Below are positions 62,151 through 64,000 of a stretch of 64,000 nt of DNA, one piece after another. The position numbers were made by a program, and so were the translations under genes. The notes beneath the pieces were generated by a model. That model searched no databases. It saw nothing but the letters and a program-made list of their open reading frames with translations, and had not been told where the DNA came from. Source of the DNA: Pseudomonas brassicacearum subsp. brassicacearum (lineage in GTDB: Bacteria; Pseudomonadota; Gammaproteobacteria; Pseudomonadales; Pseudomonadaceae); NCBI RefSeq assembly GCF_008801605.1, contig NZ_VZPJ01000009.1, positions 124,001 to 188,000 on the forward strand, in the 5' to 3' direction. Within the stretch, counting starts at the first letter, position 1. Each line of letters begins with the position of its first letter.

Positions 62151-63656
62151 TCAATTGTTGTACAGATCGATGATCGCGCTGACCGCCTGAGTCTTGGCCT
62201 TGGACGCATCGTTACGTGCGTTCTCGATCTTGTTCAGGTAGGCCTCGTCGATGTCGCCGGTGACGTACTTGCCGTCGAATACCGCGCAATCGAAGTGCTC
62301 GATCTTGATCTTGCCGCCACCGACCGCTTCGATCAGGTCCGGCAGGTCCTGGTAGATCAACCAGTCGGCACCGATCAGGTCGGCCACGTCCTGGGTGGTA
62401 CGGTTATGAGCGATCAGCTCATGGGCACTCGGCATGTCGATGCCGTAGACGTTAGGGTAGCGCACAGCCGGGGCCGCAGAGCAGAAATACACGTTCTTGG
62501 CACCGGCTTCACGGGCCATCTGGATGATCTGCTTGCACGTGGTGCCACGCACGATGGAGTCGTCCACCAGCATCACGTTCTTGCCGCGGAATTCCAGTTC
62601 GATGGCGTTGAGCTTCTGGCGTACGGACTTTTTCCGTGCAGCCTGGCCCGGCATGATGAAGGTCCGGCCGATGTAGCGGTTCTTCACGAAACCTTCGCGG
62701 AACTTGACGCCCAGGTGGTTCGCCAGCTCCAGGGCCGCGGTGCGGCTGGTGTCCGGGATCGGGATGACCACGTCGATGTCATGGTCCGGACGCTCGCGCA
62801 GGATCTTGTCGGCCAGTTTTTCACCCATGCGCAGGCGGGCCTTGTAGACCGAGACGCCATCGATGATCGAGTCCGGACGCGCCAGGTAGACGTGTTCGAA
62901 GATGCACGGGGTCAAGGACGGGTTGGTCGCGCACTGACGGGTGTGCAGCTTGCCGTCTTCAGTGATGTAGACCGCTTCGCCCGGGGCCAGGTCGCGAATC
63001 AGGGTGAAGCCCAGCACGTCCAGGGACACGCTTTCGGAGGCGATCATGTATTCGACGCCTTCGTCGGTGTGACGCTGGCCGAACACGATCGGGCGGATAC
63101 CGTGGGGATCGCGGAAACCGACGATGCCGTAGCCGGTGATCATCGCCACCACCGCATAGCCGCCGACGCAACGGTTGTGCACGTCGGTCACGGCGGCGAA
63201 CACGTCTTCTTCGGTAGGCTGCAGCTTGCCGCGCTGGGCCAGCTCGTGAGCGAACACGTTGAGCATCACTTCCGAGTCGGAATTGGTGTTGACGTGGCGC
63301 AAGTCAGATTCGTAGATCTCCTTGGCCAGTTGTTCGACGTTGGTCAGGTTGCCGTTGTGCGCCAGGGTGATGCCGTACGGCGAGTTGACGTAGAACGGCT
63401 GGGCTTCAGCCGACGTCGAGCTGCCCGCGGTCGGGTAGCGCACGTGGCCGATACCCATGTGACCGACCAGGCGCTGCATGTGGCGCTGGTGGAACACATC
63501 ACGCACCAGGCCGTTGTCCTTGCGCAGGAATAACCGGCCGTCATGGCTGGTCACGATACCGGCAGCGTCCTGGCCGCGGTGCTGGAGCACGGTTAGCGCG
63601 TCATACAGCGCCTGATTGACGTTCGACTTACCGACGATACCGACGATGCCACACAT
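62151..63656 (-). CDS. purF: Amidophosphoribosyltransferase
   Basis: Catalyses the first committed step of purine synthesis, forming phosphoribosylamine from PRPP and glutamine. I use the ATG at 63656 because the next residue is the catalytic Cys2 (MCGIVGIVGKSNVNQALYDA); the longer frame to 63665 would bury it. The PRPP-binding loop is VMLVDDSIVRGTTCKQ. At 501 residues it has full family length. Confidence 0.97.
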   Translation of the reverse strand: MCGIVGIVGKSNVNQALYDALTVLQHRGQDAAGIVTSHDGRLFLRKDNGLVRDVFHQRHMQRLVGHMGIGHVRYPTAGSSTSAEAQPFYVNSPYGITLAHNGNLTNVEQLAKEIYESDLRHVNTNSDSEVMLNVFAHELAQRGKLQPTEEDVFAAVTDVHNRCVGGYAVVAMITGYGIVGFRDPHGIRPIVFGQRHTDEGVEYMIASESVSLDVLGFTLIRDLAPGEAVYITEDGKLHTRQCATNPSLTPCIFEHVYLARPDSIIDGVSVYKARLRMGEKLADKILRERPDHDIDVVIPIPDTSRTAALELANHLGVKFREGFVKNRYIGRTFIMPGQAARKKSVRQKLNAIELEFRGKNVMLVDDSIVRGTTCKQIIQMAREAGAKNVYFCSAAPAVRYPNVYGIDMPSAHELIAHNRTTQDVADLIGADWLIYQDLPDLIEAVGGGKIKIEHFDCAVFDGKYVTGDIDEAYLNKIENARNDASKAKTQAVSAIIDLYNN

Positions 63657-63697
63657 GCGACGCAACCCCTACTTAATGGATCTGAACTGAACAACAC

Positions 63698-64000
63698 TTA
63701 CTGCGGCGTTTTGGCCATCGGCAAGAGGTGTTCCTTGAACGGTATTTCAGCGGGTACGCTGATACCGCTGGCAAGCCACTGACTGCTCCAACCCAGGATC
63801 AGGTTTTTGGACCAGTCTGCGACCAATAGAAATTGTGGCACGAGCCGGGACTCCTGCCACCACGTATCCTGCTGTACCGGCCCCAGGCTCAAGAGCCCGA
63901 CGGCCACGACCACCAGCAACGCGCCACGCGCGGCGCCAAAGGCCATGCCCAGGAACCGGTCCGTCCCGGAAAGCCCGGTGACGCGAATCAGTTCGCCGAT
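63698..64000 (-). CDS. cvpA: CvpA family membrane protein (5' end outside window)
   Basis: The C-terminal 100 residues are visible. The frame runs off the window and contains TGLSGTDRFLGMAFGAARGALLVVVAVG, split between a conserved loop and a transmembrane helix, then the soluble tail. CvpA is needed for colicin V production and envelope function, and lies directly upstream of purF in Pseudomonas, as here (41 bases between them). Confidence 0.92.
   Translation of the reverse strand: MGELIRVTGLSGTDRFLGMAFGAARGALLVVVAVGLLSLGPVQQDTWWQESRLVPQFLLVADWSKNLILGWSSQWLASGISVPAEIPFKEHLLPMAKTPQ

Overview
The window is a fragment of a Pseudomonas chromosome, most likely the P. fluorescens group. The evidence is the cvpA-purF-metZ-SDR gene order, REP/REPIN repeats with a GCGAGCAAGC-type core, high GC with GC-rich third codon positions, sigma-54 and LysR regulators, and Pseudomonas-type tRNA genes. 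No taxonomic search was possible.

Positions 1-19473 hold an exopolysaccharide locus. A sulfatase/phosphoethanolamine-transferase-like membrane protein (partial, minus strand) is divergent from one tight operon of 16 plus-strand genes, most of them overlapping. The operon makes UDP-glucuronate and its C4 epimer (ugd, epimerase), starts the lipid-linked unit (phosphoglycosyl transferase), and extends it (one GT4 and two GT2 enzymes). It also encodes flippase and polymerase (Wzx/Wzy-like), export proteins (Wza-like lipoprotein, Wzc/GumC-like co-polymerase, a BY-kinase-like ATPase lacking the Walker A lysine) and tailoring enzymes (polysaccharide deacetylase, putative glycoside hydrolase, two GNAT-like acyltransferases, a ChbG/YdjC deacetylase). 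A REPIN sits at the 5' end of the glycoside-hydrolase-like gene.

Positions 19599-34801 hold core-like metabolic and transport genes. They include an alpha/beta hydrolase, a six-gene ABC importer with the order of the rhizobial glycerol transporter glpSTPQUV, and its divergent sigma-54 activator with a readable -24/-12 promoter and an array of TGAACA boxes. A 73-bp tandem repeat, a CigR-like protein, an MFS carrier, AzlCD, a TSUP permease and a LysR regulator follow.

Positions about 35500-57800 form an accessory zone: many small lipoproteins and membrane proteins, mostly on the minus strand, a 5'-truncated aminoglycoside phosphotransferase, an IS66 element with a frameshifted first gene, a secreted protein made of six Cys-containing repeats, and a lone HsdR-N-type nuclease. 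An azoR/oxidoreductase/pirin module with its LysR regulator also lies here. A ~65-bp palindromic element occurs at least six times, mostly just 3' of small minus-strand genes and always in one orientation. The GCGAGCAAGC-type REPs of the first half were not seen here.

Positions 57801-64000 return to core sequence: tRNA-Val(GAC), a PuuB-like oxidase, a tRNA-Val(TAC)/Asp/Asp cluster, and the cvpA-purF-metZ-SDR group, with cvpA running off the end.
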